This document shows positions 25,914-33,998 of a DNA stretch of 63,279 nt, one piece after another (position 1 is the stretch's first letter; the number at the start of each line of letters is the position of its first letter). This stretch comes from Clostridia bacterium (GTDB lineage: Bacteria; Bacillota; Clostridia; UBA1381): NCBI GenBank assembly GCA_017443895.1, contig JAFSXU010000071.1:1-63279 (forward strand), written 5' to 3'. The translations under genes were made by a program, and so were the position numbers. Under the pieces are notes generated by a model, which saw nothing but the letters and a program-made list of their open reading frames with translations, was not told where the DNA came from and did not search any database.

Positions 25914-26729
25914 TTACTCCTCAACCTTTGTTTCAACCTTTTTTATATCCTCAGACTGGTCTATGGTAAGGTCAAAATCGGCAAACATTTCATTTTCCGG
26001 CACAAGCATCTCAAATCCGTTTGTGTTATCCCAGCCAATATTCGCCGTCTTTATGTTCATATTAAGCACATGACCGCCCTTTGTTCTATCCTCCGATACA
26101 AAATGAAGGTGCCAGCCGGTTGCATTTAAATCACTCATATACGGAGGGCAGTACAATCCGACAATCGTTCCCTTAATATTCTCATAATCAAAAAATGTCT
26201 GATCATGTTCAAGCACCTTTGCAAGCGGTTCATACGGCTCTTCCTGTGCGTACTCGCTTCGTGCGTTGATTGAATTAAACTCTCCGTCTATACGAATCAT
26301 ATAAAAACGGTTTTCGCCAAACTCGCTGACCTTAGCGTCTAATATTTCTCTTAACGCATCAAAATCTGCGACATTTTCTATACTCCAAGTCTCGTCTGCG
26401 TCGAAGAAGGTTACATTTGAAAACGGAATTGTTTCCTCGTCCTTAACCTCTTCTACCACTCCTTCACCCGGTGCACGGTATATAACACCGTCAACCATTA
26501 TCAGCTCACCGTTCAAGCCGTCAAATGTTCCTATTCCCGTATCGCCCTTTTTCTTGAGCTCCCCTGCTGAAACACTGCCGTGATAGTCGCCAAAGGTAAG
26601 CCCCTGCAAAAGCGATACCTGGTATATTACCTCTCTATCAACGCTGTCATTTACCTGCTCTGTTTTTGAGCAGCCTGCCATACTTACAAGCACAGCCAAG
26701 GTTAAAATACCTGAAATAATCTTTTTCAT
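25914..26729 (-). CDS. budA: Alpha-acetolactate decarboxylase with lipoprotein signal
   Basis: Converts acetolactate to acetoin. The catalytic domain is complete: FDGLNGELIMVDG near 74, the Zn-binding GWHLHFVSEDRTKGGHVL near 205 with three histidines, and a conserved E-rich ending. Unusually the N terminus is a lipoprotein signal (MKKIISGILTLAVL, lipobox SMAGC), so the enzyme should be tethered outside the membrane rather than being cytoplasmic. It stands alone. Known secreted forms exist in some bacilli, but the lipobox is worth noting. Confidence 0.9.
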   Translation of the reverse strand: MKKIISGILTLAVLVSMAGCSKTEQVNDSVDREVIYQVSLLQGLTFGDYHGSVSAGELKKKGDTGIGTFDGLNGELIMVDGVIYRAPGEGVVEEVKDEETIPFSNVTFFDADETWSIENVADFDALREILDAKVSEFGENRFYMIRIDGEFNSINARSEYAQEEPYEPLAKVLEHDQTFFDYENIKGTIVGLYCPPYMSDLNATGWHLHFVSEDRTKGGHVLNMNIKTANIGWDNTNGFEMLVPENEMFADFDLTIDQSEDIKKVETKVEE

Positions 26730-26753
26730 AGCTATAAATCTCCTTATTCCGCT

Positions 26754-27047
26754 TTAACCCATATTCAATGCGTCCTGCAGCCACCAGCTTCCGATATCCA
26801 AAGCCTTGTACAGATTTTCACGCTCTGCCTTTCTGAACACCTGACCGTTGCCAAGCTCTCCCGTATTGTCCATAAGCTGAATTTTAACCTTTGTCGGGAT
26901 TTTTTCAGCCTCTATTACCTGTTCCTCTGTTATATCCAATGCAAGGATATACTTATCTTCAAGATTGCCGTAATATATTCTGTCACCGCATTTTATAAGG
27001 GGTTTGCCGTTATATGTGAGCAATTTTTTCTTTTTTGCCGCTGCCAT
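26754..27047 (-). CDS. Conserved small hypothetical protein
   Basis: A 97-residue protein, basic at the N terminus (MAAAKKKKLLTYNGKPLIKC) and otherwise rich in charged residues (EEQVIEAEKIPTKVKIQLMD). No domain recognised. It resembles small soluble Clostridia proteins of unknown function and lies just upstream of acetolactate decarboxylase on the same strand, 24 bp away, so they may be cotranscribed. Confidence 0.7.
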   Translation of the reverse strand: MAAAKKKKLLTYNGKPLIKCGDRIYYGNLEDKYILALDITEEQVIEAEKIPTKVKIQLMDNTGELGNGQVFRKAERENLYKALDIGSWWLQDALNMG

Positions 27048-27226
27048 CTTCCAAATCTCCTTTCAGCATAGTAAATGAATAATGAATAGTGAATAATGAA
27101 TAATTATGGAAGAAAAATCTTCGATTTTTCAGATTTGAAATTCTAAATATTACCTATTCACTGACTTACGCTCTATTCTACCACAATATCCCGATAATTT
27201 CAACTGTTTTATACGCTAAAAAAATA
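27048..27226. repeat. Hairpin repeat copy in the rpsT spacer
   Basis: No gene lies here. It holds GAATAATGAATAATTATGGAA, cut by position as 27091-27111, then GAAAAATC-TTC-GATTTTTC at 27112-27130, a near copy of the repeat at 25588. Confidence 0.75.
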
Positions 27227-27246
27227 AGAGGTCACATCAGACCTCT
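27227..27246 (-). terminator. Terminator of rpsT
   Basis: AGAGGTC and GACCTCT form a 7-bp stem with a 6-nt loop, followed on the minus strand by TATTTTTTT. It directly follows rpsT. Confidence 0.8.
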
Positions 27247-27256
27247 GATTTTTCTT

Positions 27257-27520
27257 TTACGCAAGCTTTGCAAGCTTTAGAGCTAACTGTGACTTCTTTC
27301 TTGCAGCGTTATTCTTATGAAGAATACCCTGTGAAACGCTCTTGTCAAGCTTCTTTGAAGCCTCGTTGAATAAAGCCTTTGCGTTGTCCTTTTCGCCTTT
27401 GGCAACTGCGTTTTCAAACTTCTTAATAGCAGTCTTTAAAGCAGTTTTGTGTGCAAGGTTAATAGCTGTCTTTTTCTCAATAACCTTAACACGCTTCTTA
27501 GCCGACTTAATATTAGGCAT
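27257..27520 (-). CDS. rpsT: Ribosomal protein S20
   Basis: An 87-residue basic helical protein of the 30S subunit. The start [20 protein letters not shown] and the ending [20 protein letters not shown] match S20 throughout. It is monocistronic, with its own promoter upstream and terminator downstream. Confidence 0.97.
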   Translation of the reverse strand: MPNIKSAKKRVKVIEKKTAINLAHKTALKTAIKKFENAVAKGEKDNAKALFNEASKKLDKSVSQGILHKNNAARKKSQLALKLAKLA

Positions 27521-27561
27521 TACTGTTACACCTCCACAAATTTAATCTATAATACCGTAAC

Positions 27562-27590
27562 AGTATACTACACTTTGCTAAGAATTGCAA
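27562..27590 (-). promoter_or_regulatory. Promoter of rpsT
   Basis: On the minus strand TTGCAA, 17 bases, TATACT, followed by a short leader and a GGAGG ribosome site before rpsT. Confidence 0.7.
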
Positions 27591-27656
27591 GATATTTTTT
27601 CAGATATTTTAAGATTTATGTAATATTACCAAATAAAACGACTTTTTAATACCTGT

Positions 27657-28391
27657 TTATGACAATAAAATTGCATTATAGTAGTCAAGGCTTTTAAATC
27701 TTTTATCAAGCTGGGTAGAAACATATCTTTGTGAAATGTTATTAAGGTATTCGATAAGCTCCTCGGACGCATTAAACGAGAGCATTTTCCTGTTCTCACA
27801 GCTTATAATATAGCGCATTGCCAACAACACCGCTTGATTTATCTTTACTGCTCCGTCACTGCAATCTTTACATACCACACTGCCTTTTTTAAGGTCAAAT
27901 GCAAATATATCCTCGTTTCCGCACTCGATGCAATTATCCAATGCAGGCATATATCCGCCAAACGACATCAGTCTTAGCTCATAGACCGTTTTTACCTTTT
28001 TAACATCTGCGTCCTTGTAAGCAAGAGCGTATAGGGTATTAAGATAAAGGCTTAGGATATTGTCATCGGCATTGTTCTCGCCCAAAATTCCATAGGTAAT
28101 GTCACTAAGATATGAAACAAGCGAGAGCTTTATAATATCACAGCTTATCGGATAAAAGCTCTCCTCAATATCGGCGCTTCTTACGCTTGCAAGCCTTCCA
28201 CCGTCATAGAGCGAAAAAGTACCGTAGCTTAGCATCTGGCTTGATGCTGCAACAGAGCTTTTTGCCTTAACCGCACCGTAGCTTATCGCCTTAATTATGC
28301 CCACACCCTCGCCGAAAATACTCAATATCCTGTGTCCCTCGCCATAGTCGGACTGTTTAATTATGACACCTTTGACGGTTGTATTTGCCAT
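27657..28391 (-). CDS. recO: DNA repair protein RecO
   Basis: The 244-residue RecF-pathway mediator that loads RecA with RecR. It has the N-terminal OB fold (VKGVIIKQSDYGEGHRILSI) and the zinc site CIECGNEDIFAFDLKKGSVV with CKDC after it. It is last in the conserved block yqfC-yqfD-phoH-ybeY-era-yqzL-recO, and its start overlaps the yqzL end by 31 bp. Confidence 0.9.
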   Translation of the reverse strand: MANTTVKGVIIKQSDYGEGHRILSIFGEGVGIIKAISYGAVKAKSSVAASSQMLSYGTFSLYDGGRLASVRSADIEESFYPISCDIIKLSLVSYLSDITYGILGENNADDNILSLYLNTLYALAYKDADVKKVKTVYELRLMSFGGYMPALDNCIECGNEDIFAFDLKKGSVVCKDCSDGAVKINQAVLLAMRYIISCENRKMLSFNASEELIEYLNNISQRYVSTQLDKRFKSLDYYNAILLS

Positions 28392-28498
28392 TTCTCTTCC
28401 CCGTTCCCTGATTTCTTTTCTGTTCGTTTATAGAGCAAATATGCGTTTATATCTCCCGTTCTTACAAATACTTTCCATAAAAACAACCTGAGTTCCAT
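28361..28498 (-). CDS. yqzL: YqzL-like small protein
   Basis: A 45-residue gene between era and recO, with AGGCGG-type ribosome site before ATG at 28498. The N terminus MELRLFLWKVFVRTGDINAY followed by LLYKR matches the YqzL family, which sits between era and recO in many Firmicutes. Its end overlaps the recO start by 31 bp in another frame. Function is unknown in the family; the match rests on the W-K-x-F-x-x-T-G-D/S-I-x-x-Y-L pattern plus gene order. Confidence 0.8.
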   Translation of the reverse strand: MELRLFLWKVFVRTGDINAYLLYKRTEKKSGNGEEKWQIQPSKVS

Positions 28499-28580
28499 TT
28501 TAATCCGCCTCCAAAAATCAAGTATCCTCATATAATAGTTTATTGCATTTTTCGACGGTTATACTGTAACATATTGTATC

Positions 28581-29474
28581 TTAGTCTTTGGTATATCCAA
28601 AATTTTTAATCATAAAATCGCTGTTTCGCCAATCGGGCTTAACCTTTACCCATAGTTCAAGATATACCTGCTTATCAAGCATTTTCTCAATATCACCTCT
28701 TGCCATTTGCCCGATACGCTTTAGCATCTGACCGCCCTTGCCGATAATGATGCCCTTATGTGTTGCCTTTTCGCAGTATATCGTTGCATAAATTTCGGTA
28801 ATTTTATCCTTTTCCCTGACCTTTGAAATCTCGATTGCGATACCGTGAGGTATTTCCTTGTCAAGGAGCCAGAGCATTTTCTCTCTTATAATCTCCGCCG
28901 CAATCTGCCTCTCCGGCTGATCCGTTACCATATCCTCGTCAAAGAACGCAGGTCCTTCATACAAATGCTCTTTTATATCCTCCAAAAGAGTTTTAATTCC
29001 GTCATTGTTCTTTGCGCTTATGGGGACTACCGCATCAAAATCATACATTGATGCATAATCGGCAATAAGAGGTAATAGCTTTTCCTTTTCAACCGCGTCA
29101 ATCTTGTTTATCGCAAGAATACAAGGAACACCGTTTTTTGCAATATTTTCAACGATTTTCCGCTCTGTATCGTGTATCTTCCGTGTTGCGTCAATCACAA
29201 ATAACACAACATCGGTATCGCCGATTGTTTCATTTGCGGTGTTTACCATAAATTCGCCTAATTTATTGTGCGGATTATGTATTCCCGGTGTGTCGGTAAA
29301 TATAATCTGCTCGGTATCGGTTGTATAAATCGCCAAAATCTTATTCCTCGTTGTCTGTGGCTTATCTGAAATTATGGCAATCTTCTGTCCTGCAATTTGG
29401 TTTAGGAGCGTTGATTTGCCGACATTTGGCATACCGATAATCGCCACAAACCCTGATTTAAAATTCTTATCCAT
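28581..29474 (-). CDS. era: GTPase Era
   Basis: A 297-residue GTPase that chaperones 16S rRNA maturation. The GTPase domain shows GMPNVGKST near 14, DTPG near 61, NKID near 123 and SAK near 153. A C-terminal KH domain follows, with GIIIGKGGQMLKRIG near 240. It directly follows ybeY with no gap and has a GGGAG ribosome site. Confidence 0.96.
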   Translation of the reverse strand: MDKNFKSGFVAIIGMPNVGKSTLLNQIAGQKIAIISDKPQTTRNKILAIYTTDTEQIIFTDTPGIHNPHNKLGEFMVNTANETIGDTDVVLFVIDATRKIHDTERKIVENIAKNGVPCILAINKIDAVEKEKLLPLIADYASMYDFDAVVPISAKNNDGIKTLLEDIKEHLYEGPAFFDEDMVTDQPERQIAAEIIREKMLWLLDKEIPHGIAIEISKVREKDKITEIYATIYCEKATHKGIIIGKGGQMLKRIGQMARGDIEKMLDKQVYLELWVKVKPDWRNSDFMIKNFGYTKD

Positions 29475-29963
29475 TTAGTTCTCCCTTGTAATGTTTAACT
29501 CGTTTAATATTCTGTCCTGTTTTTCAAACATAATCCTCTCGTCCTCCACACTGTCCACATGGTCATAGCCTAAGAGATGTAGCATGGAATGTACCGCCAA
29601 AAATGCGACCTCTCTTATAAATGAATGGTTGTACTCTATTGCCTGCTCCCTTGCACGCTCAAGAGAAATAACAATATCGCCAAGCATTACCATATCGCCG
29701 TCATAGTCAAACTCAGCATCTGCAACATCATCGTCAAATTCAAGCATTGGAAACGAGAGTACATCCGTCGCCTTGTCTATACCACGCTGTTCCCTGTTAA
29801 TCTCACGGATAGCGTCATTATCAACCAAGGTTATACTTATCTCGGCATCAAAATCACATTCTTCAAACTCCAAAACCTTCTCGCAAACTGTTTTTAAAAG
29901 CGTGTAAAGCTCGGGCGTTACCACTTCTTTATCCTGTTCATTTTCTATTATTAGCTCTGCCAT
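29475..29963 (-). CDS. ybeY: rRNA maturation endoribonuclease YbeY
   Basis: A 162-residue metalloprotein of 16S rRNA maturation. The zinc motif is HSMLHLLGYDH near 129, and a conserved GDIVISLERA lies near 96. It is coupled to phoH by a 26-bp overlap and to era at its end. The usual dgkA and cdd genes between ybeY and era are missing here. Confidence 0.94.
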   Translation of the reverse strand: MAELIIENEQDKEVVTPELYTLLKTVCEKVLEFEECDFDAEISITLVDNDAIREINREQRGIDKATDVLSFPMLEFDDDVADAEFDYDGDMVMLGDIVISLERAREQAIEYNHSFIREVAFLAVHSMLHLLGYDHVDSVEDERIMFEKQDRILNELNITREN

Positions 29964-30933
29964 TTTGTCTTCTCTTTTCCTTTTCCTCGTCGTATTTTGC
30001 GTATGCCTTTATAATTTGCTGTACCAACGGATGACGGACAACATCCTTTTCCGTCAGGTAACAAAACTGTATATCCTCGATATTTTTAAGAACACGCTCC
30101 GCCTCTTTTAAGCCCGACCGTTTCTCGCCGGGCAGGTCAATCTGCGTAATATCGCCTGTAACAATCGCCTTTGAACCGTAGCCTATTCGGGTTAGGAACA
30201 TTTTCATTTGCTCAGGCGTTGTGTTTTGAGCCTCGTCTAAGATTATAAACGCATTGTCAAGCGTTCTGCCTCGCATATATGCAAGAGGCGCAACCTCAAT
30301 AACGCCCTTTTCCTGATACCGCAAAAATCCCTCGCCGCCAAGCATTTCATACATTCCGTCATAGAGCGGTCTTAAATACGGATCAACCTTGTTCTGCAAA
30401 TCGCCCGGCAAAAATCCGAGCTTTTCGCCTGCCTCAACCGCAGGACGGGTAAGGATAATTCTGTTTACCTCTTTTGCTCTTAGTGCCGTTACCGCCTTTG
30501 CAACGGCAAGGTATGTTTTGCCCGTTCCGGCAGGGCCTATGCCAAAGACGATAGTGTTATTGTCAATCGCCTCTACATACTTTCTTTGTCCCAGGGTTTT
30601 TGCTTTAATGGGATTTCCCTTTATATTTATCGCAACGCAGTCATTTCCCAACAGCTTCATATCGAAACCGCCGTTTTCCTGTACCATGGTTATGGCATAG
30701 AGTACCTTTTGCTCATCAATCACCTCGCCACGCTCCAAAATCTGAACAAGCAAGGTTATAACCTGTCTTGCACGCTCGGTATTCTCGTCCTCGCCCGAAA
30801 TACGCAAAGATTGATCCCGTGCCGATATGTGTACATTAAGTGCCTTTTCAACAAATTTAATGTTTTCGTCAAAATTTCCAAAAAGCGCCTGCATATCAAG
30901 GCTCTGTGGCATCTGTATCTCTATATTGTTCAA
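29938..30933 (-). CDS. phoH: PhoH family ATPase
   Basis: A cytoplasmic ATPase of about 331 residues linked to RNA metabolism. Walker A GIGPAGTGKT lies near 135 and Walker B IILDEAQN near 230. An N-terminal KH-like region precedes the ATPase. I chose TTG at 30933 because AAGGAG sits eight bases before it; the GTG at 30942 lies against the ribosome site itself. The gene start lies inside the end of yqfD, as is usual in this block. Confidence 0.92.
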   Translation of the reverse strand: MNNIEIQMPQSLDMQALFGNFDENIKFVEKALNVHISARDQSLRISGEDENTERARQVITLLVQILERGEVIDEQKVLYAITMVQENGGFDMKLLGNDCVAINIKGNPIKAKTLGQRKYVEAIDNNTIVFGIGPAGTGKTYLAVAKAVTALRAKEVNRIILTRPAVEAGEKLGFLPGDLQNKVDPYLRPLYDGMYEMLGGEGFLRYQEKGVIEVAPLAYMRGRTLDNAFIILDEAQNTTPEQMKMFLTRIGYGSKAIVTGDITQIDLPGEKRSGLKEAERVLKNIEDIQFCYLTEKDVVRHPLVQQIIKAYAKYDEEKEKRRQNGRANNRK

Positions 30934-32137
30934 TTTCTTCACTCCTTATGGGTTCTTTTGTTCCTATGTTTTCAATAAAGCTGATGGTACATTCTACCTC
31001 TATTTCATCATCGCTTATTTTTGTATAATCCGCCTTTTCGTCAAGCTTTTGTGATTTAATATTAAGACCTTTGCATATCTCCTGCTCTAAATTTTCTTTT
31101 GCAATATTAAAAGCCAGATCCTCACTTATCGGATTTTTTATTATGTTTGTTTCAATATTGTTTTCGCAAAAAAGTCCAATCCCCACATACCCGATTATCG
31201 GGAGCTTCAGCTCATATGCGGTATTTTTAACATCGTAGCTTTCATAACCAATATTTTTGTTCCTGTACAAGTTATATTTTTTACCGAAAAGCTCCAATGT
31301 ATAATACCTTTTATGATTTTTTGTAGGAACGCTTACCGTATCGTATAGCTTTTGCTTTACGGTTTTTGTATGTACGGTGTAGGCGTATACCTCACCCAAA
31401 GCGTGTACATACATATAATTCTCGTCATACCCCTCACGGTATGCCGATACCTTGCCCGAAATCAGAGTATCGCCTTTTATAACCGCATCGCCCTCTTTTA
31501 GCTTAGCCTCGCCCTGCTTTACGGTCATATTTTTTATAACACCGTCGGTTGTTGCTACGATATTGCAGGCTATAGACTTATCAATCATATTGTCCACAAC
31601 TCTTCTGTTTAGTACCTTTACCTGCGCCTTTGTTCCGTCAATGTACACCCAAAGCCACGCTATATCGTCGGTATGGTTTATGATGTTGTTTTTTATTGCG
31701 TATAAATCCTTTATATCGCTCTTTTTTGCGCCCGGGTAAACTCCGTTGTCACGGAGCATGGTATAGAGCATTGAAACCTCTTCGGGCTTTGCGCCGTCTA
31801 TTGTAACTGTCCAGATATATGAAGATGTTATAAACAGCAATACCATACTCATTACCGCGCACAGTAAAAATACATACCTGTGTCTGTATTTTCTTATCAA
31901 ATGATATATACCGCATTTTTTAAGTATTCTTATCCGAACATCACAAATCCTGAAAACCGAATGCAGTTTTTTAAAATCCGTCCTGTTAATGCTTAGTATA
32001 ACACCGTTTTTGCAGGGCTTTGTGGTGCGTATCGGGATTTTTCGCCTCAGGCATATATTTAAAAAACGCTCGTAATTTTTTCCGCTTACTTCTATTATAA
32101 CATACCCTTTAAGAAAATCAAAGAATTTATTTAACAT
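30896..32137 (-). CDS. yqfD: Sporulation protein YqfD
   Basis: A 413-residue membrane-associated sporulation protein. After an N-terminal region (INRTDFKKLHSVFRICDVRI) there is one strong transmembrane segment near 92-113. A long extracellular part follows (KQGEAKLKEGDAVIKGDTLI, a biotinyl-like fold). YqfD is needed for spore formation in Bacillus, made in the mother cell, and the block order yqfC-yqfD-phoH is conserved. It overlaps phoH by about 38 bp. Confidence 0.88.
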   Translation of the reverse strand: MLNKFFDFLKGYVIIEVSGKNYERFLNICLRRKIPIRTTKPCKNGVILSINRTDFKKLHSVFRICDVRIRILKKCGIYHLIRKYRHRYVFLLCAVMSMVLLFITSSYIWTVTIDGAKPEEVSMLYTMLRDNGVYPGAKKSDIKDLYAIKNNIINHTDDIAWLWVYIDGTKAQVKVLNRRVVDNMIDKSIACNIVATTDGVIKNMTVKQGEAKLKEGDAVIKGDTLISGKVSAYREGYDENYMYVHALGEVYAYTVHTKTVKQKLYDTVSVPTKNHKRYYTLELFGKKYNLYRNKNIGYESYDVKNTAYELKLPIIGYVGIGLFCENNIETNIIKNPISEDLAFNIAKENLEQEICKGLNIKSQKLDEKADYTKISDDEIEVECTISFIENIGTKEPIRSEEIEQYRDTDATEP

Positions 32138-32201
32138 TTTTAATCCTTTCTGTGATTGTGGTAGTTTTCAAGAATATGCGCAGGATGCATGCGCATTTTT
32201 C

Positions 32202-32474
32202 TCAAACAAGTTTAAATTCAACCGTTTCAATATATCCGCTGATAAATATATCCGTAATGCGAATACTCTGTATAGCCAAATCCGAACCCGAAATACATAA
32301 AACTCCGTCCTTTATTGAAATGCGGATAATATCCTTTTTATATTCGACTATGCCCCGATAGTTTTCTATATAAATTTCTCTGTTTCCTGCCATGCTTATA
32401 TGTACGGTATCCATAATAATTTCCTTGCTTACCGAAAACGAGTCTGCAAAACGCTCTTTTAAATTCTTTTTCAT
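32202..32474 (-). CDS. yqfC: Sporulation protein YqfC
   Basis: A 90-residue protein with the YqfC pattern (HISMAGNREIYIENYRGIVE near 26, then RISIKDGVLCISGSDLAIQS). It opens the block ahead of yqfD, with GGTGGAAT as ribosome site. In Bacillus it is a mother-cell sporulation gene. Confidence 0.85.
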   Translation of the reverse strand: MKKNLKERFADSFSVSKEIIMDTVHISMAGNREIYIENYRGIVEYKKDIIRISIKDGVLCISGSDLAIQSIRITDIFISGYIETVEFKLV

Positions 32475-32717
32475 TTATATTCCACCTGCCAACTGTTATC
32501 TACTACCTAAATTTATGTATCGGCTTATGTTTTAATTACAGGCTTTTTAACATATAAATGTACAAATAACTGATAGGAGCAACAGTCTGAATAAATTCAG
32601 ACAGGTAAGAAGTAATAGTGAATAGTGAATAGGTAAGGTACAAAATGCTTTGCATTTTGCAAAATCATTTATGCTGTTTTGTGCCTTTAATGAAAACGAA
32701 AGGAATGATTATCAACT
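32475..32717. repeat. Repeat-bearing spacer between yqfC and ylbJ
   Basis: No gene. It holds AGTAATAGTGAATAGTGAAT near 32609-32628, then CAAAATGC-TTT-GCATTTTG at 32640-32658, the second type of the hairpin repeat. A short CTGAATAAATTCAG palindrome lies near 32588. Confidence 0.65.
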
Positions 32718-33794
32718 ATGAAAAAAATATTTTTATCCTTTATTGCAATCGGTACAATAATACTCATTCTTTTAGATGCCCCAAGGGCGATACTTTATGC
32801 AACCGATGCTATGACTCTTTGCTTTGAGGTAATAGTCCCTACGCTTTTCCCGTTTTTTGTATGCGCAAATATTCTTATATATTCGGGGGTGTGTCAAACT
32901 CTGTCAAGAGGGTTCACATTCTGTATGCGTCCGCTTTTTAATGTGGCGCCTGTAGGAAGCAGTGCATTTATATTGGGAATAATAAGCGGATATCCCTTAG
33001 GCGCCATGACTGCAGGCGAGCTTTATAAAAACAGCTATATTACAAAAACGGAGGCGGAGAGACTTTTGTCGTTTTGTAATAACAGCGGACCGCTTTTTAT
33101 TTTAGGCTCGATAGGCGTTGCAATGTACGGAAATATCAGGTACGGAGTTATCCTTTATGCGATACATATACTTGCATCAATCATAGTCGGCGTAGCATTT
33201 AGGTTTTATAAATACCGTGACTATACCGCACCCGATATAACGCTTTCACAGCCACAAAAAAATTATGGCGAGGTTTTTAATATTGCTCTTCAAAACTCGA
33301 TACAGACTATTCTTACCGTATGCGGTGCGGTAATAATTTTCAGTATGGCATCAAGGCTGTTTCTTGACCTTATCCCAATGTCACCGACAGTAGATGCGTT
33401 TGTATCGGGGCTTATGGAATTTGTAACGGGTACGGTAAAAATTTCAAATCTCACAATACCCATTGCAAAAAAACTTATACTAAGCTCCGCCATTGTCGGC
33501 TTTGCGGGATTAAGCGTTCATGTTCAGGTAATAGCGGTTATCGCAAAATATGAGTTGTCGCTTGTTCCCTACTTTATAGGTAAAATTATGCACGGCATAG
33601 TATCGTTTGCCTTAATATACCTCTATTTTTTAAAATTCCCCATTACAACCGCCGTATTTTCGCCGTCAATCTCAAAAACGGTTGCCGCCACATCCTTGTG
33701 CGAGCTTGTAGCCGCGGCAATAACGGTGTTTTTATGCATAGTTTTTTCGATTTCATTTTATATCGGAAAAAAGCGCTATAAAATGCCTTTGTAA
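32718..33794 (+). CDS. ylbJ: Sporulation integral membrane protein YlbJ
   Basis: A 358-residue membrane protein with about eight helices of the nucleoside-recognition (gate) family. Landmarks are VIVPTLFPFFVCANILIYSG near 48 and GIISGYPLGAMTAGELYKNS near 88, characteristic of YlbJ, which is required for spore cortex formation in Bacillus. It is a single gene divergent from yqfC, with AAAGGA before the ATG. Confidence 0.88.
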   Translation: MKKIFLSFIAIGTIILILLDAPRAILYATDAMTLCFEVIVPTLFPFFVCANILIYSGVCQTLSRGFTFCMRPLFNVAPVGSSAFILGIISGYPLGAMTAGELYKNSYITKTEAERLLSFCNNSGPLFILGSIGVAMYGNIRYGVILYAIHILASIIVGVAFRFYKYRDYTAPDITLSQPQKNYGEVFNIALQNSIQTILTVCGAVIIFSMASRLFLDLIPMSPTVDAFVSGLMEFVTGTVKISNLTIPIAKKLILSSAIVGFAGLSVHVQVIAVIAKYELSLVPYFIGKIMHGIVSFALIYLYFLKFPITTAVFSPSISKTVAATSLCELVAAAITVFLCIVFSISFYIGKKRYKMPL

Positions 33795-33866
33795 TAAATG
33801 TAACTTTATGTCTATTTTTGAAACGAAATTGATATATATTTTGTTCTGATTTTTTTCAAATACCGG

Positions 33867-33895
33867 TTGACAAAGGCTGTCCTTAATGGTATACT
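33867..33895 (+). promoter_or_regulatory. Promoter of the pfl operon
   Basis: TTGACA, 17 bases, TATACT, near-perfect. The start point would be near 33902, giving a leader of about 100 nt. Confidence 0.8.
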
Positions 33896-33931
33896 CTATT
33901 GTGCTAACTAATGAAAATTTTGTCAAAAAAC

Positions 33932-33945
33932 CACAATATATTGTG
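33932..33945. promoter_or_regulatory. Candidate operator upstream of pflB
   Basis: CACAATATATTGTG is a perfect 14-bp palindrome about 30 bp past the predicted transcription start. Its TTGTG half resembles half-sites of redox repressors such as Rex, but the spacing differs from the Rex consensus, so the regulator is not named. Confidence 0.5.
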
Positions 33946-33998
33946 TTTTGCAAATTTTTAAATATGTACAACGGATTTAGGGAAAATGGTGAACGAAT

